Part shown: positions 13,122 to 28,100 of the stretch, piece by piece | How the letters are laid out: every line of letters starts with the position of its first letter | Numbering within the stretch: the stretch's first letter is position 1 | Origin: Epiperipatus broadwayi | Lineage: Eukaryota > Onychophora > Udeonychophora > Euonychophora > Peripatidae | Reading direction: 5' to 3' | NCBI GenBank assembly: GCA_028023455.1 | Contig: JAQFVV010012405.1 | Coordinates: forward strand, 1,325,677 to 1,389,676 | Length of the DNA: 64,000 nt | Position numbers and translations under genes: made by a program | The notes under the pieces: generated by a model | The model's input: the letters and a program-made list of their open reading frames with translations, nothing else | Database searches by the model: none | Told to the model about the DNA's origin: nothing

Positions 13122-16100
13122 CTAATTTAAAATAAAATTTAATGTTATCATGTTGATCTATCATGAGTTAAAGTATGAAACCCAATGACATATTAGTGAT
13201 CCAGACATGCTGAGCTGTGATAAATAGCTAAAATATGTCGTTATATAACCCATACACTGATTCCGAAATGTCACTACATGTAGCTTGGAAAGAGAACCAG
13301 TCGCAATCATCTTTTCATTGAGATATATCGTATATATGTAAATAAAAAGTGTGGACTGTAGTAGAGTTCACTGTGTATGTAAAGTTTAGTATTATTGATC
13401 ATAAAATAACAAACAAATCCTCTAATCCTGTACATAAACAATAGTTAAACAATCTCCTTAGCAATTTATACATTCCAGTGTACTAAAATCTATCAATTTG
13501 TGTAAGATTGCACATGATAATATAACTACCTCTGCCTTACATGTTATATCACTAATTAAAACACAACAAATAAATAAGCAAGTGTGTGCAATTATATTTG
13601 TAAAGTGAAGAGAAAAGGAGATGGATGTTAATTTGACCATAAATATTTTGCAGATTCCTGTTAATCTTGAGATATTTAAGTTTGTCTATTAAAATCCACA
13701 AAAAAAAAAAAAGATTTAAAATAAAATCATCATACTTACTAACATCAGGTACATTTTTATCTATATCGTCCTTCATTCTCAAATAACATGGCCACACGTA
13801 TGAATCGAAATAATGAGGTCCATCAGGAGGGTTGTAGATTCTCTGACTAAAAACAAAATTATAATGAAGAATTGAAAAAAATGATATAAATAAAAAATCT
13901 AAACTACTTTATGTATCCCTAAAGTAATTTTCTCTAAGACGTGTGTTAATTCGAAAGAATCACAACATATATGCACTGGGATACAAGTGGATCCTAATTA
14001 AATATTCTTACACTATATTCATTTTATTTAATCAGTATCATATTAATCTTAAATATAAAATAATGTAATAACATTTATTCATTTAAATCAGGGGTATCAA
14101 AATGGCAGCTTGTAATATCTATTTTTGTGACTCACAATGATTATAACATAAAAATTTAGCTAAAGAATTTACTTTGTATGTAATGAAAATATCATCTTAT
14201 TAATAATGTGGTATTTGACTCAATTTATGATTAGATTTCAACTAAGAAAAATATAAGCAGAGCATTCAAAATCTATGCTGTTTTCGTCATGGCAACTTTT
14301 ATAAAAATTGTTTCCCGTACACTGATAACAATCTGTTTTTGTTATTCGAAGTAAAAAATATTATGGCAAAAATTAAATAACTATAGTTTGAATATTAAAT
14401 AATTATTTAAATTTAAACAAATTTTATAGTCAATACTTTTATTTAGAAAATTTGTTTTCTAAGACAACAAAGAAAAGATGAAGAAAGATAGAAATTGAAT
14501 TATTTCTGTGTATTTCCATTTTGCATATTTATTAGCTATATATTTTTCTTTAATTTATAATTTCTTAATAGTACAACAAAACAAACTGGCTTTATATTTT
14601 AATTTTGCTAATAATTTGACAAACTACTGACTTTGAAAAGCACAATGTAACAATAAAAATTACATATCATACAGCCTGCATAAATTTCATTTATTAGAAA
14701 AATAGCCAATGGCTGAAGAATATGATAACCCTGATTTGCATTAAAAAAAAAAAAAAATTAATATCTATTATGACAATCAAGTGAGTGATTTTTATTTCTA
14801 TAGTCAATATAACTCTTTTAAAAAATGTGCTTGAACATATCACATAAATTCCATTAAGAAATTTAAACACTAATTCAAAATTTCTAAATTATAAAAATTT
14901 CACATAATTTATTAGTGTGTGTACATTCTATACAAATGAATGAATGGCAACATTGTGTTCATACGATAATTATTTTATTACACTTAATAAAAATAATTCT
15001 TATTAAAATTTATATTGTAAAATATATCATCATCATAATTTCTTAAGTCCAAAACTAGTAAAACTTCTAATGAGAATATTCCACAATCTATGAAGTCCTA
15101 GTGATAACTTTAATTCGTCATACCTTTGAGCATTAGAATCTCTGCATAGTTGATCTATGAAGATGAAATAATGCCTCCTTCATATCTACTAACTCCCAGA
15201 TATCTTCCCTCAACTATCTCTTCAATTGAGTTGGGTGCTCAATATATGTCCCATTCAATTCATCCTTCTGACCCCTAAAGCAAGTAACATTTTATATTTA
15301 GCGAGCATATAATCCCAGCATTTAAACTTTTTTTTTATCCATTTTCTTCTCCATTTTTCTTCAGTCTCATATATCACAAACTTTCAGCCTCTTAATACCA
15401 TTTATGGACTACAATTATATGTTCTTGTCTAATAAAGTGACCAAAATAAAGCTTTATAATTATATTGTGGAGAACTTCATAATTATAAAATGTCATTACT
15501 TTTTTTAATCGCTTACAAAAAGAAATAAAAATGAGCACTAGACTTTACAAACCAAATGAAATATTTAAATTGCAAGTCTATATCTGACATCAAAATTGAG
15601 ATCCGCTTCCAAGAAATGATAATTTTCTAGTTTCATATTTTATTGGATTTATTACAAAATTCAGAAACTTTGGAAACCAGAAGACCCCTACCTTCAGCCA
15701 GCACTTTTTTTAAATCAACCATTTTATTAATTACAATATTAAACTATTACAATTTTATCTAAAGATGCCAAATTTTCTGCTCTCATAACTATGACATAAC
15801 TCCCCACCCCATTAAAAATTATATTTTTAACCCAGATATATTCTTTAAGCATTAATTAAAGATTAATATATTTATTATTGCTAAATTTCAATCACATAGA
15901 ATATTTAATTCAACATCATTTCATTGTTTTCATGAATAATCTCTTAAATATACTTATAACTTTCTATTTCATGTTCAGTATTTATCAATAAGAAAAAAAG
16001 ATGGAACTATTACTAAAAAGAGAAATGACATCATGAAATGTGTGTAAGAGCTCTATCAAGAATTATATAATAATAAAGAACAAGGAAAAGTACTTCCTAC

Positions 16101-19100
16101 AACTATTATATCTTCTGAATTGCTCAGGATTTTAAATGAAGAAGTGAGATATGCAATTAAATTTATAAAGGGAAAAGCTCCAAATAATGATGGAAATATA
16201 ATCGATAACTTAAAAAAAGCAGGTGAAAAAATAGAAAAAATTTTGGCAAAATTATATACCAAATGTCTAAATTATAACAATGTACCAGATGATTGGAAGA
16301 ATGCAGTATTAATATTAATATTTAGAAATAGATTAATTTACTTATATTAGTATATATCAACAACACCACAACGTTTCTAATTCTTCGGCTATGAATATGA
16401 GATTAAAAGACCTCGGAAGCGGTAAGCCTGATATTTAATTTTGATAGTTCTAACTTCACCAATGAGCGTTCGAAGTGCGGTATAATTACTATAGAAAAAA
16501 ATCAGAAATTACAGACCTATCCATCTTTTATCAGTTCTATACAAAATTTTTACCAAGATAATTACAAATCATCTACAGCAAACTTTGGATTTCAATAAAC
16601 CAAAAGAATAAGCTGGATTTAAAAGTGATTTTAGTACAATGAATCATATCCAAGAATTGAGAGAAGTTATAGAAAGGATCAATTGATACGAGTTACCATT
16701 ATGTTTTGAATTTGTAGATTATGAAAAGATATTTGATTCTATAAGCGTTCTTCAGTGATTAAAGCATTGAATTATCAAAGTAGAGATACAGGATATTGTC
16801 ATATTCTGAAAAAGATTTATAAAAATGCAACACAATATCTTCAAAAAAATTTTGCAGCAGTTTTGCAAGAATATTCTATGGATTAAAATAAGAAGCTTGA
16901 GAAATAAAGAAAATAAATGGAGATTATTTAAGTCACCTAGATTTACAGATGATGTAGTTGTTTTTGCAAATAATACTTTAGAGCTTAACAAATGTTGCAA
17001 AAATTAGCAGATGAAAGGTAAACATTGAAAGATTGAAATGATGAGTTAGAAGAAGTTAACAACTATAAATACCTTGGACAGATTATTACCACAGATGAAA
17101 ATATAATGGATGAAATTAATCATAGAAAATTGAATGTGTTTGGAGTGTTTTTGATAGAAATAATATTTTTTAAAAAATGTGTTTGAAAAGATTTTTAAGA
17201 AATCTGTTTTACCAGTTCTTACATATGGATCTGAGACTGGACACTTAACAAAAGAGCAATACAGAAACTTCAGACCATTCAAAGAAGTATTGGGAGATGC
17301 ATGTTAGGAATAACAAGAAGAGATTCAAAATGAAATACTTAGGTGAGAGAATAAATGGGTATTACTGACGTCATTGAAAGAATTAAGAGACTGTAGTGGA
17401 GTTGGGCTGGACATATTGCTAGAAGAAATGATAAATAGATGGACAGTTGAAATCTTAAACTGGATTCCAAGAGATTGTAAAATATCGAGAAAGAGATTAC
17501 ATGTGAGATGGATGGATGAAATAAGGAAATGTGCAGGGATGATATGGAGAAGAAAAGCTAGAGATCGGAGAAGATGGATTGAACTTGGAGAGAATTTCAT
17601 CCTGCAGTGAATTGATAATGGTTAAAAATGATGATGATGATTTATCAATAACAAATAATATGACAACTTCTGTAGATACTAAAATAAAGCAGTCATGTGA
17701 GAGATTATTATCTGGGCCAAGTGAAAAGTATTGGTTCAGCATGAGATGCTTTTATTCAATGATTAAAGTATATCTGATAAAATGAAAAGTTATAAATATA
17801 TCTTTAATATTTATAAAGCAAATGTTTTTGAAATATGAACAAAGTACTGGAGCATCTGAAATAACAATAGGTTAGAATAATATTATTTTTTAGTGACTTA
17901 TGTATGGCCTTTTCTTTAACAAGACATCAAATTTTATTAAGACTTATAAAAATTATTATTTCAAAATCATTTTTCTTGAAAAAATTTTATTATAAAAAAT
18001 AAAAATAATAGTTAGTTACCAATTTTACAAATATTTACCTATAAACATATATGGTATGTGCATATAAATATCAACCTTATTTTTAATATATTTGAAATCA
18101 AATCATTTCATGGTCTAATATTTATTTTGTTTTCTTTATTAATAAAACAATGATTACGAACATGTGAGAGTGGAATACAAAAATATAAAAGCATTTTCAT
18201 GTTTTGATTACTGATATCAAAACTAACATTGGAAAGGATTTTTCTAGATATCATTTTCCTATAATTTTCTGAAGAATAATAAATAAGCTAATATTAAAAT
18301 ATCGATTTTAAAAATTACCCATCAAAAGTTATTAATAGATACAAAATTAAATACTTTGAAAAAAAAAATTAAATCCTTTGCTTTTTTATTTTATGATAAT
18401 GACCACATTTTCTCATTTTTATTACGTATTTTTCATGATATAACAATTTTATAAGAACATATAATTTATTTTTGCATCATGTAAGCTGAAATTATTGCAT
18501 AAAGTGTAATTTCAACTATAAATGGCCAAAATATCATGAATGCAACACTAGTAAATAAGTAGCTGAAAGCAAACTGCTTCTACATTAGTCGAGCTACTGA
18601 TTCTTTAAAAAACATTTAATCCGCTAATATTTGGTAATGATACAAAAAGTAGTCATCATCATCATCAACCATTATCAATCCATTGTAGGATGAAGGTTTC
18701 TCCAAGTTCAAACCATCTCCGATCTTTAGCTTCTCTTTTCCACATCACCCCTGCACACTTTATTTCATCCATCCATCTCACGCGTGGTCTCTTTCTGGGT
18801 CTTTTACAATCTCTTGGAATCCAGTTTAAGATTTCGATTGTCCATCTATTATCATCGCTTCTAGCAATATGTCCAGCCCAACTCCACTTCATCCTTTAAT
18901 TTTTTCAATGAGGTCAATAACACCTGTTTGTTCTCTTACCCATATATTGCGTTTATAAAAGGTAGTACCAATTAATAAATAAATAATCAAATGGTTTGTT
19001 TCTAGGGAGGTCATATTATGTTCGAATACCAAAAGTAAAGGTTGAGATGTGAAGCAGAAATTGTTAATCTTTGAATCCTTTATCATCGCATTAAACCATA

Positions 19101-22100
19101 TAAGAATTATCAAATTGAGATTCAAACTGTTCACAGCTTTATTCCATAATATTTGTATAACTTGCATCTTTAAAATAATTAATTTCTCAGTAATTGGACA
19201 ACTTTCCCTCAAATTTTTAGAGGTGCATATAGTCAAAGTTTGTTGAGATTTGCTCTAGTTGTTTTCACAATTTTGTCCATGATTTTTTTTGGATTTATTC
19301 ATAATTATTTTCATTTCATTTGAAAAAAAGAAAGAATTGTTCCGCTGGCATATTGCTTTGTTTATAAGTGAGCCCAAAGTTTTATTAATTTCATGGATTC
19401 TTTTGGCAATATCTCTAGTCAAATCCAGTAAATCCAAATGCTAAGTACAATACTCTGAGAAATGCTTTTGTCTTTTGCATGTTAACACCATTTTTTGTTA
19501 CTTTTGAAAATGAATGACATATTTGTTACTACCTGATAACACCAAACCATTTCCACATTTGCATATTAGTGATTTACTGAAGCTTAAACAATATTCCATT
19601 CTCAAGAACAAGCTCCTTACTGACAAAGGCCTTAAGCCAGAAATAGTTTTCAAATGTGGATATGATAGCACTGGACTTGATTTTAATAAGCACTGTCATC
19701 TATTATCTACTTATTATACAGGTTCCAATATAAATAGAGTTTACTCCTAAAAAGGATTGGATAGGCTTGAGTCATTCAATGTTTTATGGTTTTACAAACA
19801 ATCCATTTTCTATATAATCATTTGTTATTAATAGAATTTAAAATACTCAAGTTATGTAGCTTTTCATACTTCATGGATTTCTAACCTGTTACATCTACAG
19901 TCCAAAATGCTTTGAAAGTATGCTTTGAAAATATTATCAAAGCAATTATAGTTGATTTGAAATGTATTCTTAAAACTATACCAATTTTATATCATATGCG
20001 AAAGACTTCATGAGATCTGTGGATTAATGTTATATGAATCACTAATTTGAAATAATCATGTTTGCACAAACACAGAAATTTAACTTGTCTAAAAGGATAC
20101 AAAGTAAAAAAGGTCTCATTTCTAAAAGTAGAGAAAAAATACTAATAAATCAAATAAACGGTTTTTTAAAATTAGAAATGACATTATCACATAAAAATAC
20201 AAATAAGTTAAAGAATATATTAGACTTTGTACTTCTCCATACAATCATCCATATCAACAACTGTTTTCACTTTAGATTATAAATTAATATAAATTTTGTC
20301 CATCTAAGCATCAATATTAAACTTTGTTTCCTTAATAAGGTGTATAAACAGGATGTGATGTGATGTGATGTATTATGGCTTCTCCTTAAACGAAGTCAAG
20401 ACTATCTCAGCAATTAAGCCCAGATAAACCTGTTAGCCACTTTCTTTTACATTCCCCACTCTAAATTTACCCATAATCTGCTCTATCCCATTTCCACAAC
20501 ATAATTTTTGTCAACTCTATAACCTTTATATCTAAATCCCCCTTATCTTTTCCCAAACCTGGCATAAAAACCAATAATTCACTTTCTGTATAATCACTCT
20601 TTTCATATTTATTTTTCCACAACTTCATTATATGTACCCTTTCTGTTTTCAAACATTTACATTCAATTAACAAATGCCTAATATTTTCAATTCCTTCCTT
20701 ACATAATTTACAAAATAAATCACCCATATTTTTCCATTTACATGTATATTCTTTTGTAGCTAAAGATCCCGTTCGAGCCTTAAACAATAAACTACTTTCC
20801 TTACTATTATCATATATTAACTCACACCTAATATTCTTTTATTTCTATATATATTTAAACTCTTTTTACTCTCCATAATATTTCTCCATCTCTCTAACTC
20901 CCTAGTCTTTATTAATAAATTTATTCTTTTATCCCATTCCTTACTACTATAACACTCAATAATCCTCTTAACACAATCATCCCATTTTTTGTACAAATAT
21001 ACTGATATAAATTCTTTATCCAAATCTTTTGCATACGCATTACCTTTCTCACCCATCTTGTTACCTGCCCTTTACTCATAACCCAATTAAATACTATTTT
21101 AGCTATTCTTTTATTATCCATAAACTGCAATCTACCAAACATTTTCATTTTACTTTTGCATCTCTCATATGAAAACTTGACCATCCCATTTCTCCTTGAA
21201 TTGCCTCCCTTGCTGTCCATACTTCTATCCAATGCATGTCTTCCTACTTCCCTTTGAGCTTTTTCTAAATAATCTAATATCTTTTACTAACATATAATGT
21301 ATCATTATCATATGTTAACCCTGCTACTGCAACTCCTTTCCATATAATTCTAGCTACATCATATTTATTATATGAAAATACTGTTAATTTCTTTATCAAT
21401 CCCTTTCTTTCTTTGCTTCATTTATCAATTTTTTCTCCCATTCATCCAAATAATTTTTCTGATTACTTAAAATAATTCCCAAATAACTATATCTATTCAC
21501 CACACTTAACTTAATATCTCCCAATAAAAATTCTACATCTTCTTTTCCTCAGTATTAACCATCATTATATTTATTTTCTTCACTAAATTTAATCCCCATC
21601 TCTTTACCCACCCTTGCACATGTCCTCAACATAACTTCCATATCTTCTCTTTTTTCTGCACACAAAAATATATCATCTGCAAAAAAAAGACCTGACAAAA
21701 TATATACTCCCTTACTACCTATTAACGGTATCTCTATCCCTCTTCCTAATCTTTCTATTGCTCTTTCCATTTCACTCAAATACAACACAAACAAAATAGG
21801 TGACATAGGGCATCCTTGCCTTAGTCCCACACCATTTTTAACTTTAATTGATTCTATATTCTCTAATTGATATATATAATAATTATTTTCATATAATTTC
21901 TTAATAATATCTATTAAAGCTTCATCCATTCCCAAATTTTCTAAACTTATCCATAATCTATTTCTATTTACTCTATCATATGCCTTCTCTATATCTATAA
22001 AACTCATATATAACTGTCTATCTGCATTCCTACTCATATCCATAAGTTGTGTAACTACAAATAAACTATCTCCTATACGCCTATCTAATCTAAAACCTCC

Positions 22101-25100
22101 TTGCATTTCACCCACTACATTATTCCCTTCCATCCATTTTACAACTTTACTAGCCACCATATATGAGAAAACTTTATATAAAACTGATGTTACCGCTATC
22201 GGTCTATAATTATTCAACTTTCTATATCCTTACCCTTTCCTTTAAATAATAACCTTACTCTTTATTACTCCAACTACTTGGAAAACTCTATTCTGTGCCA
22301 TTTTATTAAAACAGGATAATAACTTTACTTTTGCCTATATCCTAAATTCATTACCATCTCTGCTACCCATCCATCTAAACCTCTTGCTTCCCACTTTTCA
22401 ATTTCTTCTCTACCTCATTTAGTTCATTTTCTGAAAAACTAATATTCCCATTACTATATTCTTTCATATTTTCTAATATTCTATCATTCACATCTAACAT
22501 CTTTTCTATATTCATTACATAACTATTTAAGATTCTCTCTAAATCTTCTCTAGAACTACACTCAGTTCCCTCATCATCTAGTAATACTAACTCTCTCTCC
22601 CTACATTTCTCCTTTTAATATAATTCCAAAATTTTTTACTTCCATCTCTTCCACTTTTATTAATATCCTCCAACAATTTACTATTCAATTTCATTCTCTC
22701 TCTATAAATATCTATTTTAGCCAACTTCTTTTTTCTAAGTACTTTTCCCATTTAACATTAATATCTTTTTCACTTTCCTTATTCTTAATAGCACACTTAT
22801 ATTCTCTACATGCTTCTTTCCTTTCTTTTACACTTTTACTAATTTTAATTTTTTATTACTTTTATTCTTTTCAATATTCTCACCTAAAACCCTATTTGCA
22901 ACTTTTTCTACTTCCTTACACCAATCCTTATACTCATCCCCAACCCACTCTTCCATTTTTCTTCAACTTGTATTTTATACTCTTCCAACTTATTCTTATC
23001 ATTTACTCTCCATCCACATCTTCACTATTTTTCTACTTTTATTTCTATTCTCCATCACATTACTAACCATTTCAATTACAATGAAATTATGATCACTAGT
23101 GCATACTTTTTCTTCATTATCAAATACCTTAATTTTCGTATTTTATTTATCCCTCTTCTCTACCAATACATAATCTATTTGGAATATATTATTTCTGACC
23201 ATTTTGTCCCTCATAAATATTTAATAAATTTCCAATACTCAAATTCACTTTCTGACAAAATTCTTCAAAAGCTGTCATTTTTATTATCTACATCATCAAT
23301 TTCTTCAATATGTCCATTCATATCCCCTATAACCATTATTCTCTTCCCCTTTCTTTAAAACTTTGTATATCCTTAACTAAACATTCATATATGTTACTAT
23401 TCCACTCCAATATAATTTGACTATCTCCAGTAGCTATATAAACTATAGCCACCATCCATTCTTGTCTACCCTACCTTATTTCAAACCACAAGTGTTCTTG
23501 ACATTTAACAATATTTAAATATTTTTTTGATATAACACCTATACCACCACCCTTTTTCTTTTTCTTCTATTTATACCCTCATACCAACTGTTCCAAAATA
23601 GGTTCTTCTTCTCTTAAATGTGTTTCCACTACTGCTAATACCTCAAGCTCTTCATTTTCAATTGTTTTATGTAATTCCATCCACTTTTCTGGTTTCCTAC
23701 CACCTTGCATATTCAAAAACCCAATTTTAACAATTTCTTCTTTCCTAACTACTCTTTTATAAATTCTTTTAATTCTTTCTTCTCCATTACATTTATAAAT
23801 TACTTTCTTACCATTAATTTTACAAACCCATTCCTTCTCCATATCTATATTTATATCAAAATCAAATTCCTTTTGCTTACTTCTTATATTCCATCCATTC
23901 TTTTTAATAATATTACAATTTAAAAACCCACCCCCCTTTATAAGTTTCCCGAAAAAAATTCTTTATAAATCAAACTCCCTAAAACTTCACTTCCTTGTTT
24001 TCCTAAATGCAACCCATCTTTACTATATAACTCTCTCTTTCCAATAAAACAATCCCACACACCCACAAACATAACATTATTTCTCTCACACAATTTTTTC
24101 AATCTCTCATTTATAGAACATGCCCTATCTAACAAATAACTCTTGTCAAACCTTGGTAATAATCCAACTATTCCTACTCTTCCTTTAATCATAATCAAAT
24201 TCCTAATCAAATCTACATACTCATCCATTATTCTCTCTGATGATTCTAATAAATTATTAGTCCCCACCATAACATATACATCTCTACTACCTTGTTTTTT
24301 AACTTTATCTGCTACATCCCTAATTCTAGCTCCAGGTAAACATACTCTTACATACCTACTTCTATTTTCCCTTGCAATTATATCCCCACATTCTCTAATT
24401 AGTGAATCTCCTATCAATACTGTTTCATAATCTACTTTTTCTGCTCTATCTATAACATTTTCTAATACCTTCTGGTCCTCCTTATCTATTTCTTCCTTAT
24501 CATTCCTACTCAATAATTCCTTTATCTCCTCACATTTATCTCTAATGATTTTAATTTTACTTCTACATCCTTCAATTCTTCCTCTATCTTATTTATTCTT
24601 TGACTAATCATCTCCATTACACTATTACTTTCTCCACCCACTATTCTTCGACTATCTACACTTTGAAAACACTTTCTCACCTCTTTTATCATATTAATAC
24701 ACTGACTGCATAACCATAAACCATTTACATCCTTCCTAGTCTTATTTAAACATTTCAAGTGATATACCCCATCACATATAGTACATTCTACAACAGCACG
24801 CTTAATTTCCTTTTCCCGATTATATAAACATTTTGAAATACAAATATAATCCATTTTTTATATTTTACGTTTTTCGAACGTTATATTTTTCTTAAAAGTA
24901 AATCTTTTAATAACAAATTTACAAAAAAACTAATCAACAAAATAACTTTTAAAAATAAAAAAAATAATAATAATTCTATATATAAAATAACAATATATAA
25001 ATAAAACAAAACAAAAAATAAATAATAACTTTTTTAAAAAATTTCTATATATAAATAACGTTTTTCGAACGTTATATTTTTCTTAAAAGTAAATCTTTTA

Positions 25101-28100
25101 ATAACAAATTTACAAAAAACTAATCAACAAAATAACTTTCTAAAAATAAAAAAATAATAATAATTCTATATATAAAATAACAATATATAAATAATAAAAC
25201 AAAACAAAAAATAAATAATAACTTTTTAAAAAAATTTCTATATATATAAATAACAAACTGAAAAAACTTTAAAACAAATAAAAAACACAATTTTCAATCT
25301 TTCAAATATTCTTAACCACTAATTATACTTTCACACACAATAATAATTAATAAATATTAATGCTCTCAGACTAAACAAATTAAAAGAAAATTTTTTGTTT
25401 GCTTATCTGATAGCTAGAAGAATAAACTCTCCATATAGTAGTGTCACCTTGTGCTAACCAGAGTAATCAATGGATTGCCTGTTTACTAACAGTTATGTGC
25501 TAGCATGTGATGTTTAGTGGTTTAATAAGGTGTATCAGATATCTCTTTAAATCAATGCTTAATACCGTATTCAAAATCGGTATGATCAATAAATTATCAT
25601 GACTTTCTATTTGTCAAGATATCTGATCTGAATCAAGCGTTTTCAATCCGAAATACAATGTTGTTAAACCTTGTATAAATATACAAGCAAAAGCTTATGA
25701 CTGTTTTTTTTTAAATTTCATGCTAGTATTTGGATGCATAAGAGCATTATTTCCATCTTTAGTTCTCACCTATGGAATTATAGGCAAAAGACCGGTCTAT
25801 GGATGTGAACATTAATAACAGGTCCATCTAATAATCATTGATTATTGAAATGTAAAAGAAATATCTCAGGAATAAAGCAAAAAAAAAAACAAGTTGCTCC
25901 TTATGGCATATATTCTCAAAAAAAAAATCTGAATATTTGGAAATATTTTTCGTTTTTTATCACTGTGAATATTCTTTCCCCATAAATATATTCCTGTATA
26001 AACATGATTATATTTACGTTACTGAGAGTACATAAAAAATGTAAAAAAATTACATCAAAATTTTGACAAAACGTAAGCTAAGTTAAAGCTAGCCCAATAT
26101 ATTAAAAAATAATAATAATAAATATGTTTAAAAAGGTTTAAATTTTGAATCAAAAAAATTTTTTAAATAAATTTACTGAAGCCAATTCTGTGTTAAAGAT
26201 AAAATATAATATAAATAAAATATAGAACATGAGGTAAAAAAAAAATTATCATAATAAATACTAACAGAAACAAGAAGTTAAAAAATCTTTGGAACATGAT
26301 TAGAATTTAGATTTTTTTTAAAAAAAAAAATTGAGAAAATTACATTTTACAAATAGTAACCAGAATTTATATTCTTATTCTACTCTATTTAAAAACTATT
26401 CTTACTTTCTCCTGTAATAACATTGATCCCTGGTCAAAGTGAGGTAAAACTTTAGGTCAATTAAAGATGCTAGTGGTCTAAAATTATACAAAATAAACAT
26501 AACACAAAACTTAATAATTCTGATTACATGAATGAGTTGATAAAATAAAAAAATGTATTTAACAAATTAGAAATTTTATATACTAATATTTCAATTTTCC
26601 AATACCTTCAATAAAAATAAGCAATATATATATATATGGAAATCTTGAATGTGTGAAGTAATCCATTTAAATCAACTTAATTAGAAAGTACTTAATCTAG
26701 AACAACTGCCTCAGGCCAAGAGTCAAAGTAAAATGACAGACTGATGCATCCAAAAGAAGGATCATCTGTCAGTTTACTTTGACTCTTGGCCTGGGGCAGT
26801 TGTTCTAAGTTAAAGTTGATTTAAATGGATTACTCCACACATTCAAGATTTAAAAATATTGTATTACAATATATATATAAACATTAAAAGCATAAAGCTA
26901 AACTAGTCAATAAATAATCAAAATTACACCAAATTCACAACTCAACCAGACTAGCCAAGAAAATAACCTCTAAAACATTACCAATGGTTTCACTACTACA
27001 AACAGACCTCTCAAGTGTAAAGTACTACAAAATAACATTTAAACTAAACATTACCCACAATTCCATTTATCTTCCATCCATCCTTAATATTAAAAAAAAA
27101 ATTTAAATAAGTTAACTGCTTCAGAATCATAAAAATTTTAATAATAAAGAGAACTTTTAAATAAGTTAACTGCTTCAGAGTCATGAAATTTTTAATAATA
27201 AAGAATCTTTATTATTAAAAATCTCATGATTCTGAAGCAGTTAAATTATTTAAAATTTCTTTTAATATTAAGGGTGTATGGGAAGTTGGAATTGTGGGTA
27301 ATGTTTAGTTTAAATGATAATTTTGTAGTACTTTACACTTGAAAAGTCTGTTTGTAGCAGTGAAACCATTGGTAGTGTTTTAGAGTTTATTTTCTTGGCT
27401 AGTCTGGTAGAGTTGTGGATTTGATGTAATTTTGATTATATATATAATACAGCAATCTCCTCCTATAACCTTGAGATTTGTCATTATTTGCAAATTTTAG
27501 TATCCATGCCATAGTTTAAAACCAAATATTGCTGATACAGAGAAACTATTATATATGCAAAAAATTACAAATTTTCAGATATCTTATTAACATTATTTGA
27601 GATTGTTTTTATAGTAAAACTTTACAGGCATTCATAAATTTATATTTATTCATATATAAATTACATATACATATAGAAAAGAACAAATAATTCTGGAAAA
27701 ATCAGACCATTTTTATTAAACTAAAAGTGCAGTCAATGTTTTAATACTTTTCTAGATATTTTTTGAAATTTTTTATTGTAAGAAGAAAAATCCAATCCAT
27801 GTTTTATCATCTGACCTTCTTTTTTTCCTTCCTTAAGTGAAAAATAAATAATTTGAAATTAAAGTAAATATTAGTGTCAAAATCTCTATTACACTCATCT
27901 AATATATATATTTGATTGGTGTAACATTTTTAAAATGCTAATTTTAAAATTATTTTTCCAAAATAATTATTTTTATTTTCAGATTGTTTGAACTAGGACA
28001 ATAAAAAATTTATGTAAACAACAAATAAATGATTGAAATAATAATAATAATGAAATAAATTCAATAAACCTTAGACAAGTTACAAGTTAAACAACAGTAC

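Larger units (their letters stand above)
20352..25370 (-). mobile_element. Nearly complete CR1/L2-like LINE
   Basis: A minus-strand non-LTR retrotransposon about 5 kb long. From 5' to 3': tandem 5' UTR repeats (25253-24868); an ORF1 with a PHD-type zinc finger and an SGNH esterase; an ORF2 with APE-type endonuclease and reverse transcriptase; a C-terminal CLC...HLLIEC zinc-knuckle-like block; and a 3' end of short ATCAC repeats. ORF1 with PHD plus esterase is typical of the CR1/L2 group, so I place it there; the exact clade is not certain. Frames are broken in several places (spacer between endonuclease and RT, and after the RT core). The upper boundary is approximate. Confidence 0.85.

Noticed and set aside
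23089-24430. Plus-strand open stretches within the LINE
   Set aside because: They are opposite-strand shadows of the endonuclease and ORF1 sequences.
26740-26790. ACTGATGCATCC...GGAT at the tip of the first hairpin as a ribozyme
   Set aside because: The core ends in C instead of A, and GAAA is absent; the pairing is simply the palindrome centre.
27340-27390. GAAACCATTGGT in the second hairpin as a hammerhead half
   Set aside because: It matches stem III of the 32 kb ribozymes, but no CUGANGA box lies upstream at the right distance.
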